From NCBI GenBank assembly GCA_003254905.1, contig QANU01029220.1, forward strand, positions 691,118 to 755,117: 64,000 nt of DNA. Direction: 5' to 3'. A program made the position numbers and the translations under genes. Shown piece by piece: positions 35,901 to 47,478 of the stretch. The stretch is from Nissolia schottii (taxonomy: Eukaryota; Streptophyta; Magnoliopsida; Fabales; Fabaceae). How positions within the stretch are numbered: the stretch's first letter is position 1; each line of letters starts with the position of its first letter. The notes below the pieces were generated by a model. The model had not been told where the DNA came from and did not search any database. It was given only the letters and a program-made list of their open reading frames with translations.

Positions 35901-38542
35901 AACATTATTGGCATGTGATATGTGATACAGAGCAGTTATTATATCAGAAACAAACAAGAGAAACCAACTTAACAGAGTTTTTCATTTGTTTCTACATCGA
36001 CAAAGTTAATGCAATGGTTGGTCAATGAAGCACCATTCTATGCTATGTACCTGGTAAATTTCCCTCGGCTGCCATAATGATAGCCTGATTTTCCCATCTG
36101 CGCCAGCTGTAGATCTGCAAACACATGCAACAAAGAGAAAATAAACCACTGCTTAGTAGTACACAAGAGGCAGTGTCTGCCTCACATGAAGATGAAAACA
36201 AACATTTTAAAACCCAGAAGATTTTGAATGACCATATGCAGAAAGATTGGACCAGATGACCAGACATAGACAACTCCAAGTGATTGAAACAAGGATCCTT
36301 TATGAGGAAAATCATTTTAAGTAGAATATTTGTGAATATTTTTGTTGTTTCCATAACACCTCCTAAGGGCTAGGAGAAATACTTTACATAGTCACATGAT
36401 AAGCTGGAAAACTCAATCACTGACCTTGCTCATTGCTAAACCAACTGCAAGACAGCTGTATAGAACATGAGTGATCCCAAGAACGAATAAGAACCGGTGC
36501 AGCTGCTCAAGACCCTCATATGAAACAAATGGTTCATGTCCCTGTATTCATTTATTAGTATTCTTTAGAAGGATGATTTGTAGGTATGTTATAAGTATGA
36601 TGGTAAATGGAAGGAAAACTTAATAGTTTTCTTAAAATGAGGGACACTTTTTAACAAACTCTTTTTCTTTTCTTTCGTAAACAGTAACAAACTCTTTCAA
36701 AAGCACTCAATGCCCCACCATAACCAGATTAATCACCTTTACTATATTCTATCAATCAGTAACAGCAGAAGCCAATATACAGCAACCAATTACTGGCTGC
36801 CATCATAGAACTCATCATTGTCACTGGTTACTACCTTAGTTGCCACTTGCCACTGCCAGTTATCTTGTTAATAGCCAGATAACCATCCAAATTGTCAGTG
36901 GCCGAGTTTACCAAACATCCTTTCTGTATTATCTTTTTGGCCTTCTTTTCAAGATTATTTTTTCCAGAAACATGGAATATACGTAACACAGTGAAAAATG
37001 CAATGCCTAAATTGTAGTTAAAGCATCTTACCGCCGCACATTGATGGAATGCACCACTAGTTAGTCCCTTTGGAATACTAGCCTCATCAGGAAAAGAGGA
37101 TGTACTCTCTGGCATGACATTCTCATTCATGTTGAGGTCTTGTTCAGAACAAATATAAAATTCACTGTTGAATAGTGATGAATTTACACATATTTCAGAG
37201 ATCCACCTCGCACTTTGTGCCAACAACAAAGAGATAAGCCCGAGCAGCATCAGCTCTAGCACAAAGAAACAATCCAAGTTAAGTACTAGAGAAAAAATGA
37301 ATCAGTAAGGCTACCAAAGTATCTGATAGGAATATGGAATGAGACTTTATTCACACTGGTGATGAATCAGTATTGGATCAAGCTTTGCATACTGAAGAAC
37401 TATCGCACTAACAAAGTTACTCAAGCAAAATTAACACCAAAGGTGCTGTTTTCCCTTCTCATCCCCAGCCACTCATTCCTTCACAATAAACCCTAGTGAT
37501 AGGAGGAACTCTGAACAGAATCTCTATTCCAACTCCAAAGCTCTTCAAATTCGTGGAAACATATATATCAGCAACTCGAGTACAGAAGGCACCGTGCAAT
37601 TGTACTTACTACTCAGTGTCCTTCCTTCTATGTTTTAGAGATAGGAATAAAATGTTTTTACCTTCCTTAATTTTCTCCAGGGAAGCAAAAAGTGCCTTCC
37701 TTCTTGTCTTCTTCAACCACTGCACAGCCAAGAGAAGTAAGTTTCATATCTTCATGAGATTTAAGAAATTACTTCTGTTCTATTGTTAAATTCCACAGTT
37801 CCACTCATTCAGTTCAAGCCAATTACAGCTTATTAGGGAGGGCCTCTAGAAATGACTAACCAGTAACCACCATCATTATAAACTAAAAAGAAAAGAAAAA
37901 TAAACTTAAAAAGAGTTAGTGAGTTGCACTGCATACAATTGAACAACATCATATAATTAGCATTTAACAGTGGTGGCATGTTATGTGGCAAGAATTTTTG
38001 GCTAGAACCCTAAGCCTAAAAGTCGTGACCGCCTAAGTAAAACCAAAAAATGAACCTAAAAGATCTGAACAGCATCTAACAAATTTCCCAGCACAAAAAT
38101 ATAACTTGATTGGCGAAAATTTGGACTTTTGGCACTGCTTGATGTGGTTTATTTTCTCTCTTAACTCTCATGGACAGTAACTGAATCTCTTATTTATGTG
38201 TCTTTGTTCCTAATATACTAACTAAACATTGCCATACTGTCACAGCTAGTAGCAACCAAGCAAGCAGCAGGGGAATTGCCAAATTGCGGTAAGTAACTGA
38301 GCTAAGACGAAACGATAACTGGTTGGCCACGAAATGTTTTTCCATTCAAGTAACTAAGCAAGCAAGTAGAGCATTTTGACATTAATAATGTTTTATTTTT
38401 CTGACTTTGAAAATACCTTTCCAAATCGGTAGATGGAGCGCTCGACCAAGAAGCAGACGAAGACCATGACAGTTATAACCGAGGCCACTGAATACGTGGG
38501 CGTCTCGGCCAGAGACCTACCTCGCTGCAGCACCTCCGCCAT
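32966..38542 (-). CDS. MLO: MLO-like seven-transmembrane protein (MLO4/MLO11 type)
   Basis: MLO proteins are plasma-membrane calmodulin-binding proteins, recently described as calcium channels, with roles in powdery-mildew susceptibility and, for the MLO4/11 clade, root tropism. Fifteen coding exons join in frame to 563 residues: 38542-38417, 37719-37662, 37255-37032, 36541-36425, 36114-36051, 35871-35780, 35537-35463, 35180-35095, 34737-34688, 34599-34559, 34463-34290, 34207-34172, 34085-34018, 33884-33824, 33385-32966. Family blocks are [70 protein letters not shown] [40 protein letters not shown] and [12 protein letters not shown]. The amphipathic [18 protein letters not shown], with its Trp, fits the calmodulin-binding helix, followed by a Ser/Thr-rich tail. 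The N-terminus is closest to the MLO4/MLO11 clade as I remember it; clade assignment is moderate. Confidence 0.93.
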
Positions 38543-39171
38543 TATTAGTACTCTCTCTCACACACACATAAATACAAGTAGCTGTTAGGCAGTGTTAGGT
38601 AGGTGTGCTGTGATGCCAGAAGAACGTTGAAGCCTTTCATGGAAAGAAAAAGTTGTTTTGGGGTGAGAAGGATCCAGGAAATGGGGGAAGTGGCTGCAAT
38701 GCAACAGAGAGAGAAGCATCTAATTAGGGGGGTGCATGTGCAGGTCATACTTAGCTTTCAACATCAAATCGCATTTCTTTATTGTTTTTCAAGCTTCAAC
38801 TCCACGTTGGGAACTGCTGCTGCTGCTCTCTCTCTCTCTCTCCAAATCCAAACCCATGCACATGGGAGGGTCTCCTCCTCCTCTCTCTCTCTCTCTCTCT
38901 CACTCTCATGTTAGTTGCTATATGCTAACAACTTTTTAAGTGGTAAGTAGTAAAAAGGGTCCCCATGCAGCTCTTTTTTTTTTTCCTTTCTTTTTTTCCT
39001 TCTTTTGTTGTTTTGTACAATGCCTACTGGACTGAGGTCTTAATTTATGCACCTCATACATATCCTACCAAAATCTCTCACATCTATCTATGCACCTCAT
39101 TCGTATGCTACCTCTTATTTATTGGTAAGAAAAAAAATGATATTATTATGCATTGATAATATAATATATTG

Positions 39172-39209
39172 TTATATATATATATGTGTGTGTGTGTGTG
39201 GGTGTGTGT
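39172..39209. repeat. Compound (TA)n(TG)n microsatellite
   Basis: A TA run passes directly into a TG run broken by one ggtg. Simple repeat. Confidence 0.85.
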
Positions 39210-39877
39210 GATACTTTTGAGATAGTGGGCGAAAAACTTAACCACTTTTAGTTACATAATTTAATAAAAGAAATTTATCTTTTGGTAGATGTGTTACCAA
39301 AATATGGAGGAGGAAGAGTAAACAAGTGATGACAATGAAGACCTTTCTTAGTTGGCTCACAACTGGGTCGGACAACAACATGACATCTAGATTATGAAGA
39401 ACCCCTAGCACAAGGTTTGGGATTTGGTAACAAAGTCTTGGATGATGCGTTCTAATTTTTAGTGTGCGGAAGAACACTACCCCTCAAACAAACTGAATTG
39501 AAGTTAATTAGTTTATTGATGGTTATTTTTGACTTATTGTAACTTTTAGATATTTACTTTATCTCTGTTAAATATCTTTTTCTGCCTCAATGATAAATTG
39601 GTTTCTTAACTAGTGATTTAGGTTTCATTTTCTTTAGTTTTTTCTCTTTTATGTTTTCTTTTTCCTCTTTTGTTAAGAATCATCACTTAGTTGCTTCTGA
39701 AACATATTCAAGATGCCTTTTTTTTTTTAGTTAAGCTTTGGTCTATCTCTTATATTTATTTTTCTCTAATTAATGAATACATTTATGTACATTGGCAAAA
39801 AAAATGGATAAAAGAAATTAATTTCCTTAAATTAGCTGAATTTATGCATATACATATTATGAAGTTATATTATTTTA

Positions 39878-40104
39878 CAAAAATGCTACATGTACACCCA
39901 ATTTCATACACTCATACATACACCATTAATAATGTGCAAACTTTATTCTTACGAGTGCACAAACATTACAAATTTGTAAATGATACTCTCAACTATACTT
40001 AATTAAGTGCACAAACATTACATGAGTTAAAACACAAACTTTATGTATGTAAATACGAGGTGTATGTATGATGTATGGTTTTGGGTATACATGTAGCAAA
40101 ACTT
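39878..40104. mobile_element. Mutator-type MITE, 227 bp, with perfect 9-bp target duplication
   Basis: Ends are inverted: TGCTACATGTACACCCAA on the left mirrors TTGGGTATACATGTAGCA on the right, and the match extends further to catacatacacc / ggtgtatgtatg. The element is flanked by identical 9-bp copies of attatttta at 39869-39877 and 40105-40113. A 9-bp duplication is the mark of Mutator-like elements. No coding capacity. The interior repeats gtgcacaaacattaca twice in direct orientation. Confidence 0.8.
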
Positions 40105-40848
40105 ATTATTTTATTTATTTGGCGTGAGAATTCAACCTAACTCACGCCTCGACCTCGACACCATATCTTACTATAATTAATATATATATATATATATATA
40201 TTACGTTACGATTTCAACAGAAATAAAAAAGAAAAGAGACCACTCAAAATTAATTATAATAGAACAACCACTCAAGAGACCATGGTAGTATGACTCTAAG
40301 CACAAAATCTTTATTGCTAATCTCCTACTATTAAAGTCCAAAGTTAATAGCTACAGTGAGACATTTCTTGATATACAGGTTGCGAATTCGGCTTCTCTAA
40401 AGAAAAAATAAATAAAAAATAACACACAAAACAATAATTTCTACTTTAATAGTTAAGATGAGATGCAGGACACATAACCACATAATTCATGTGTTTCAAC
40501 GATTTAGATATTTAATTGTATTATTTTCTTGTTTGTTAGCTTTTTACATGCTATTCGAATGAATATAAGTTCTTTAAAGATTGACAAAATTGAGACACAT
40601 GTTAACAGAAAGAAAAAGAAAAAAAAAGGTTACTGTTAATAAAGGGTTGGACAAATTTAAATGCGTTTTGGTCACAATTACTTTATTTTTTAAATTTCTT
40701 AATCTTTTCCATCTAATTTCCATTTCCTCTGTTGCCCCTTGCGGCCATTTTCTAGTTCATTTCCTCGTCTCTCTTAAACCCTCACTCCAATCTCTCATTC
40801 CATTCATTTCCCCCAAAACCCTAAAATCCCCCAATCACCGCCATCGCC

Positions 40849-41220
40849 ATGGCCTCCTCATCTATACGCCTCCGCCGCACCCTCAGCGCCCTCTCCGCCT
40901 TCAACCGCTCCTTCTCCTCCGCCTCCGCGCCGCCAATTTCCCTCCCAATCCGCCGCGGCACCATTCCCTCACCACCACCACAATCACCGCCAGCACCTTC
41001 GCTGTCCCGTTCGTTCAGGTCGTCGTCCATCTCCCTTCTCTCCACCCGATCCCCGGCGTCCAACATCCCCGACGAGATCGGCCCCGACACCATACTCTTC
41101 GAGGGCTGCGACTACAACCACTGGCTCATGGTCATGGACTTCCCCAAGGACAACAAACCTTCCCCCGAAGAAATGGTTCGCATCTACGAAGAGACTTGTG
41201 CCAAGGGTCTCAACATCAGG

Positions 41221-41260
<40 letters not shown>

Positions 41261-42833
41261 TAGCAATTACGATTCTTAATGATTATTAGCGTGTATTTGA
41301 TTTTTGAATGTGTGGTTTGGTTTTAGTGTGGAGGAGGCAAAGAAGAAAATATACGCCTGCAGCACCACTACTTACACTGGCTTTCAGGCTGTTATGACCG
41401 AAGAAGAGTCCAAGAAATTTGAAAGTATTTTGTTAATTCTTACCCTAATATTCAATTTATTGTGGGGAGAGCAGAAAAAAAAAATTTGAGATTTGATTCT
41501 GTATGTTGTTGCTGTTTCAACAGATCTTCCTGGAGTCATCTTTGTGCTGCCAGATTCCTATATTGATCCAGTGAACAAGCAGTATGGAGGTAGTATTTTT
41601 TTCCCCTCTTTCTAATAATCTAACCTTGCTATAATAAGCTAACTGGACCTTTTTCAATTTAGTGGTACTAGTTTGTGACTAGCATGTTTGGATTTTCGTT
41701 GTGGTGGCTTAGAATTAATTTTGGAGCATTAAAAGTGAGAAAATTTCACCTTTGTTAGGGCTCAGAATTGATTCTAGGTGTGTCCTATCTGAAAACCAAA
41801 CATGCATAAATTTAATTGTTTTGATGTCTTTTTTGGTTGCAATAATATTTCTGAAAGCAACTTTTGATGTGTGATTTGTGATAAATAGGAGATCAGTACA
41901 TCAACGGAACGATTATCCCTCGGCCTCCACCGATACAGTATGGAAGAAACACCGGAAGACGTCCTCGGCAAGATGGTCCTCCAATGGGAAACCGTCAAGG
42001 GAATCCCTTCTACAATAATAGGGGGCCCATGCAAGGGGATGGAAGGAACTACGGGCCTTCACAAAACTATTCACCCCATCAGAATTTTGGCCAATCGCCG
42101 CAGAACTATCCTCCCCAACAGAACTTTGGCCAATCGCCGCAGAACTATCCTCCCCAACAGAATTATGGTCAAGCTCCGCAGAACCATCCTCCCCAACAGA
42201 ATTATGGTCAAGCTCCGCAGAACTATCCTCCCCAGCAGAACTACGGGCAAGCACAGCAGAATTATTCTCCCCAACAGAACTATGGTCAAGCACCACAAAA
42301 TCATCCACAGCAGCAAAGATATGGCCCTGCTTCACCGCAATATGGCCAGCAGCAGAGCTTCGGGCCACCAGGACAAGGAGATGGAAGAAGTTATGCGCCC
42401 CAGCAGAACTTTGGGCCACCAGGACAAGGAGAAAGAAGAGATCCATTGCCTAGACAGGGAGGAACTGGTGCTCCTGGGGTGGGGGGTAATACTTTTACCC
42501 CATCATATACGAAGGATTGGAAACCATCATACATGGAGGAATTCGAGAAGTCTGAGCAGGAACAGACTGGGTCCCAACAAAGATTTCCACCTCCTGGGCG
42601 GGGCAATTTTACTGGAGAGGTATGATAGTCAAGTTCCTGTTTCCCAATCAGACCAGTCATTTATAGAGAACTGTCTTTTAGAATAATTGATTCTTTTATT
42701 GTTTTATTGTATTTATTTTAATATCTTAGACTTATGTGAAAATGTGATTGGTGAGCCTATATCTTTGTAACTGTGCTGTTGGAACAATTGTCAACTTCCT
42801 TTTATTTGTGGGTTCTTGCAGGGAAGATATTGA
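40849..42833 (+). CDS. MORF1: Multiple organellar RNA editing factor, MORF1-like
   Basis: MORF/RIP proteins bind PPR editing factors and are needed for C-to-U RNA editing in mitochondria and plastids. Exons 40849-41219, 41327-41424, 41524-41589, 41889-42619 and 42822-42833 join in frame to 425 residues. Residues 1-70 are rich in Ser, Arg and Pro with no acidic residue, as for a mitochondrial presequence. The MORF domain (about 78-185) has [49 protein letters not shown] and [20 protein letters not shown]. The STTTY and EETCAKGL wording is closest to MORF1. The tail is Gln/Pro/Asn/Gly-rich with six 13-residue repeats. If the last intron is retained, the protein ends GEV at 42625 instead of GEGRY at 42833; both are plausible. 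A CT repeat starts right after the first donor site. Confidence 0.9.
41223..41258 (+). repeat. (CT)n microsatellite next to the MORF intron 1 donor
   Basis: About 17 CT units begin four bases after the donor GT at 41220-41221. Reading through the donor in the exon frame gives an artificial Ser-Leu repeat. Confidence 0.9.
42080..42313 (+). repeat. 39-bp coding minisatellite, six copies
   Basis: Six head-to-tail 39-bp units encode [17 protein letters not shown] 13-mers. The first two are nearly identical; later ones change to [13 protein letters not shown] and [13 protein letters not shown]. All stay in the MORF frame. Further shorter relatives ([10 protein letters not shown]) follow. Confidence 0.9.
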
Positions 42834-43421
42834 TTATAGTCTGAGACATGCAGGCCACTTGTGTTGATTATTGAAGTATGCGCATTCTTGGCTGATTGAA
42901 TGTCCTTGTCAAGCTGATGGAAAATCAAATCTTGAGTTGTCATTGTATATCTGTGATCCGTCGATTTTAAGCTTTGTTTTAGTGACATTTTTTTCTTTTG
43001 GGTTGAATTTTTAGTGACAAAGTTGAATGTGGCATGTAAAGCTTCTACTGGCTGTCCTGGTTTTATTGAACATGGTTGAACTGTGAATTTCAAGTAGCTC
43101 TTCCTTCTGTGTCATCTGTGTGACGAGCAGAGTAATAGATGGGTGTGCTCTAAGTCATGAGCAATAAGCCTAGTGCCATCGTCATGTCTTCAGTTTTGTT
43201 TGCGTTCCCAATTCCCATTATATGCTATTTATCATCCCATAAATCAATACTCCTACTTATAAAATGCTAGTGTTTGAGTTTCCAATTTTCCATATTTTCA
43301 TTTGACGGGTTGAGGATTGAGAGTTGGAGGTGTTGCGTCCAAAAGGGGAAGGAAGAATATGTGATGTGAGAAGCTAGAGGAAGGGGGCTTGAGGGCAACA
43401 GCATCAAGCCAGCTTAATCAT
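42834..43421. other. MORF 3' region and spacer
   Basis: The probable MORF 3' UTR extends over roughly the first 250 bases. No further coding sequence is supported. Confidence 0.5.
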
Positions 43422-43429
43422 CATTACAA

Positions 43430-44361
43430 AGGGGTGGGCAAAAAATCCATACCCATAAACAAACCAAAAATAAAACCGGTTTGTAGAAAAAAGGTTTTAG
43501 AACTAATCTGGTTTAATTGGTTTGGATAACCAACCATATAAAAACCGGTTATAACTAAACCTAACTAGTTCTGAATCCTCTTGCACTCCCTCCTATGGTG
43601 CGGCTCTGTGACGCTCCCTTTCCCATGGTGACTAGCTCCTCAGATCAGCACAGGGAAGCATAAATGTGCCATTGCTGCATCGTTGAGATTCGCATCCAAG
43701 GAAAAAAGAAGCGTGTCTGAGATTTGCGACCCAAGGAAGAAAATGCTCTTTTGCGCTCGCGTGTTCCGCAACCCAGGGTAGAAGACGACCGTCATTGTCA
43801 CGCTGCTGAGATTCACGTCCTATCACTATCGTGCTGTCAAGATCCATGGCCCAGGGACGAAGACATCCATCACTACCAACACTCGTCTGGCTCGGCACTG
43901 CTGGAGAAAACCATTGCACCTTTGAGATCCGCAACGCAGGCTGCCACCATTGGACCTTACGCTGATGCCACTTTCCGCCGGCAACGGCATTGCCCAAAAT
44001 GTTCCCAATGGAGCATGTTTTCTTTTTCATCCTTTAGAACATAGCAGATGACAAGCAAAGGTAACAAGAAGAAAAGCAAAAGTAGCTGATGATTCATTCA
44101 TAGTGGTATTTGATTGTTTTGACGTGATTTTATGTTTAGAATTTGAATTTTTCTTGCTACTAGCATTTGATGATTATGAAATTGGGGGAAAAGGAAGGAG
44201 GCCGAACCCGTATTTATAAGGTTATGGTTTAAACTGTTTTAAAACCGATTTTGAAGAGAATCATGTAAATGCAAATAGGTTCGATTTTAAACCGAACCTT
44301 ACCTCTGGTTTTACTTGAGTTTTGGTTAGGTTTTGTCAAAAATTGCTCCATTCCCACCCCT
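43430..44361. mobile_element. Non-autonomous hAT-like element, 932 bp
   Basis: Ends AGGGGTGGGCA and TTCCCACCCCT form short inverted repeats. Flanks cattacaa (43422-43429) and aattataa (44362-44369) match at 6 of 8 positions. Sub-terminal DNA is rich in aaaccggtt-like words on both sides. The centre (about 43620-43960) is GC-richer and contains at least five degenerate repeats of the form 'gagattygcaacccaggg'. Open stretches there are repeat-driven and match nothing I know. No transposase. Confidence 0.65.
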
Positions 44362-44369
44362 AATTATAA

Positions 44370-45067
44370 TAGAAGTTAATCATAAATTAAGCTACAACAG
44401 ATAATTTATAAATGAGCAAACTTCATAAATATTATAGTTGATTTTCAACATCTGAGCAATGTTTATACTTGTGGTTATCGTACTAGTCATATTGATAAAC
44501 AGAAAATGACCAATGAAGCATCATACATAATACATAACTAAAATGGTTAGAAATTGTGTGCGAATGAAGTTTGAGAAAAATGAAGAACTAGAGAAAAAAT
44601 TATGAGAACTAATCATTTTGGTTTAGCAATATGTAGACAACCATTTCATTATGTTTCTAGCAGTACTTACGCATTCTTCAAATACTCCATAAAAAAAATT
44701 AGTTATCATAATTTTTTTTCCTAAGAAAACATATCCCACCAATAGAGTTCATCCCATGATTATGGGGGAAATAACAAATAAGTCAAGCAACTCGTTAAGG
44801 TCGTTCAATGTCTGTGTTGGATTTGACCTAACTTAACCCGTTTAATAAATAAGTTATATAAGCCAAAAAAATTTAAATAATTATTTTAACCAAAAATGTC
44901 AAATCATAAGTTATAATAAGCCTGTTGAACTTCATAGACTAACCTGTTTTAGATAATGTGTCGGTCACGAACCAAGTACAAAATATTTGAAGTTGATAAA
45001 CCAAACTGACATGTCGCTCAGGAGATTAGCATAAACTAACCTATGTATACAATATTATTATGATTGT

Positions 45068-45098
<31 letters not shown>

Positions 45099-45400
45099 TT
45101 TAAATTATGTTATATTATTATTTTCTTAAGGTCTATGGAAATTATGAAATTGTTCGAAATTGTTCAATAGGTTTTGGGCCTATTTAAAACCTCTTTGGGC
45201 CTAATTAAAAAAACGTGTTTTTAATCATATTTCAGAAGCTTTTTAGTTTTGGTTTATTTATACATATGATTTTTTTATTTTGGCATAGTGAGGAGTCCTT
45301 TGATTTATTTAAGAGTAATATTTAAGTAGATCATTATATACACTTGTAAGTGAGATTAATTTTTTTTTAAAATGTTAGATTATTGATAAGTGTCATATTT
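44370..45400. other. AT-rich gene-free region
   Basis: No coding sequence is supported. About 44790-45060 has taacccgttta-type old-transposon wording, and a TA microsatellite lies at 45068-45096. Confidence 0.5.
45068..45096. repeat. (TA)n microsatellite
   Basis: About 14 TA units. Confidence 0.9.
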
Positions 45401-45984
45401 TGGTATTTCTATAGGTTTAAATAACACTTATATGACTTGTTTTATATGAATTTACGAGCCAATTTCCTCATCTTTGTACGATTTTATTAAGTTTTGAAGA
45501 ATGGATGCATATATGTATAAGTTGATACAATTCTTGTCAAATTCCCATATAGGTAAGAGGCATAGAGCAAAGGAATGACAAAGCAAGAAAAGCATGAGGA
45601 TAAAAGAAGCTTCTGGCCACTCAGCGCCTACTAAAGGCCGTTGCGCGGCCCTTGTTCCAGAACAGATGCATTAAGGGCGAAGTAAAATTTGATAGAAAAT
45701 AACGTTGACTTTGCAACAGATTTTACGCCAAGATGAAGATTGAATCTCGACTTGACATCAACTACAAAGTTATAGGTCTATCTCTTAGCTTTAATTGGAG
45801 ATTTGAATCACCTCAATCCGATATCTGTAGCCAAAGTTATTGCGATTTTACTAACTGTTGCGCTAAGCGGGCTTCCAATCCGCTGAGTGCCCCGCTAAGC
45901 GCCGCCGCCTTTCTAGAACGTTAAAGCCACCAGCAGCCAAAGAAGACTAAAGTCGCCACCCCACAAACCCGCTGAGCGGCCCCA

Positions 45985-46462
45985 NNNNNNNNNNNNNNNN
46001 NNNNNNNNNNNNNNNNNNNNNNNNNNNNNNNNNNNNNNNNNNNNNNNNNNNNNNNNNNNNNNNNNNNNNNNNNNNNNNNNNNNNNNNNNNNNNNNNNNNN
46101 NNNNNNNNNNNNNNNNNNNNNNNNNNNNNNNNNNNNNNNNNNNNNNNNNNNNNNNNNNNNNNNNNNNNNNNNNNNNNNNNNNNNNNNNNNNNNNNNNNNN
46201 NNNNNNNNNNNNNNNNNNNNNNNNNNNNNNNNNNNNNNNNNNNNNNNNNNNNNNNNNNNNNNNNNNNNNNNNNNNNNNNNNNNNNNNNNNNNNNNNNNNN
46301 NNNNNNNNNNNNNNNNNNNNNNNNNNNNNNNNNNNNNNNNNNNNNNNNNNNNNNNNNNNNNNNNNNNNNNNNNNNNNNNNNNNNNNNNNNNNNNNNNNNN
46401 NNNNNNNNNNNNNNNNNNNNNNNNNNNNNNNNNNNNNNNNNNNNNNNNNNNNNNNNNNNNNN
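45985..46462. other. Assembly gap (478 N)
   Basis: A run of N. It is bordered on the right by a TA microsatellite (46463-46482), which probably stopped the assembly. Any ORF drawn across it is meaningless. Confidence 1.
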
Positions 46463-46498
46463 TATATATATATATATATATAAGGCTTTAAACAAAAA

Positions 46499-46516
46499 TG
46501 GCGTCGTTGTTGGGGA
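46499..46516 (+). other. Decayed retrotransposon primer-binding site (tRNA-Asp type)
   Basis: TGGCGTCGTTGTTGGGGA matches the plant Ty3/gypsy (Tat/Ogre/Athila) primer-binding site TGGCGCCGTTGCCGGGGA, as I know it, at 15 of 18 positions. That site is complementary to the 3' end of tRNA-Asp. All three differences are C to T. Confidence 0.55.
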
Positions 46517-47478
46517 TAATGGCGCCAAAGTTTTCAACAATTATATGCCTTAAAAAAATGTCCATGTAAGTTTAATAGGCCTTGTTGCGACTACATATTT
46601 AAAATAAAGGTTAAACTTGGGTCAATGTTTAACTTGAACCTAATTTGTTCTCACCGCTACATATGAGATAAGATTGTCAAAGATATAGGATAATATTGAC
46701 CTGAGTCAACTTAATATTATTCAAATTAACAATAAGTTTATGTTCTTAGATTTTAAAATGGTATTAAGATTCAGTAATGTTGTACAATTAGAAAAATATA
46801 GTCAAAATGTTACACATAAATCATACTAATGATGTGGTGAAGTAAAGTGATAGGCTCATTCATTCATTTAAGGATCTCATGTTACAATAAGTAAATAAAC
46901 TAACATGATATATTAAATGTTAAATGTATTAAATGATAGTACTTTTTGATGATTTGATAAATGATCCAATGCTAACACATGAATATTGCATTTCTTTGTT
47001 TAACCTACGGGTATTATCTAGAGCGGCAACGATTGTCATGCAAAGCCGCTTTGGGACAGAGCAACTGGTTCAGATTTTCCCGCCATTTTCGGCTAAGCCA
47101 AACCACTCTGTTCTCTTCCTCTCTGCGCGCACATGCATTCCCTTCTTCCCCTTTTCCATTCTCTTTGCCCCGTTTCTGATTCTGGTCCTCCTCCTACTGG
47201 TAGGTAATTACTTATTATTTCTCTTCTCAAATTCAAAATACTACCTACTCTGCATTTGTACTGGATTAGATTAGAACGAAACTCGAATTAGGTCATCAAT
47301 CTCAGTTGTCTGCTTCTTAGTTGTTCATTCGTATTATAGAATTTGATCCTCTTCTACTCTGTTATCAAATATACGAATACTATGAATATTCAGGTTTGAG
47401 CCGAAATTGTTTTGTGTTTGATGCTTTGGATCAGTTCATGGAGGGTGGTCATGGCACTTGATTGATCCGAGACTCGCA
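46517..47478. other. Spacer before the PLD pseudogene
   Basis: AT-rich up to about 47000, then pyrimidine-rich (about 47090-47200), as in plant promoters and 5' leaders. This may be the former promoter and leader of the PLD gene. No coding sequence is supported. Confidence 0.45.

Larger units (their letters stand above)
38543..40848. other. Divergent intergenic region MLO / MORF
   Basis: It should hold both promoters. It has CT tracts at 38827-38843 and 38881-38901 in the MLO upstream region, a TA/TG compound microsatellite at 39172-39209, a TA repeat at about 40180-40201, and the MITE listed separately. The apparent ORF at 40581-41279 is an out-of-frame reading of the MORF 5' region. Confidence 0.55.
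45400..46516 (+). mobile_element. Probable Ty3/gypsy LTR fragment, broken by the assembly gap
   Basis: About 45590-45984 has GC-rich wording (ctcagcgcctac, cgctgagtgccccgctaagc, ccgctgagcggcccc) of a kind common in legume LTR retrotransposons. The right-hand end after the gap carries a primer-binding-site-like sequence (46499-46516). The left limit is a guess. No gag or pol sequence is visible, so at most a 5' LTR plus the start of the internal region remains. Confidence 0.45.

Noticed and set aside
40581-41279. 232-residue Pro/Arg/His-rich ORF
   Set aside because: It overlaps MORF exon 1 in another frame and includes intron DNA with the CT repeat.
42080-42313. CRISPR-like array
   Set aside because: Units are contiguous without unique spacers, lie in a coding frame, and the genome is a plant's.
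41913-42446. 177-residue antisense ORF and the +1-shifted sense ORF over the MORF tail
   Set aside because: They are shadows of the 39-bp minisatellite; splice-joined MORF sequence fixes the true frame.
45947-46540. 197-residue minus-strand ORF
   Set aside because: It is drawn across the N gap and consists mainly of unknown residues.
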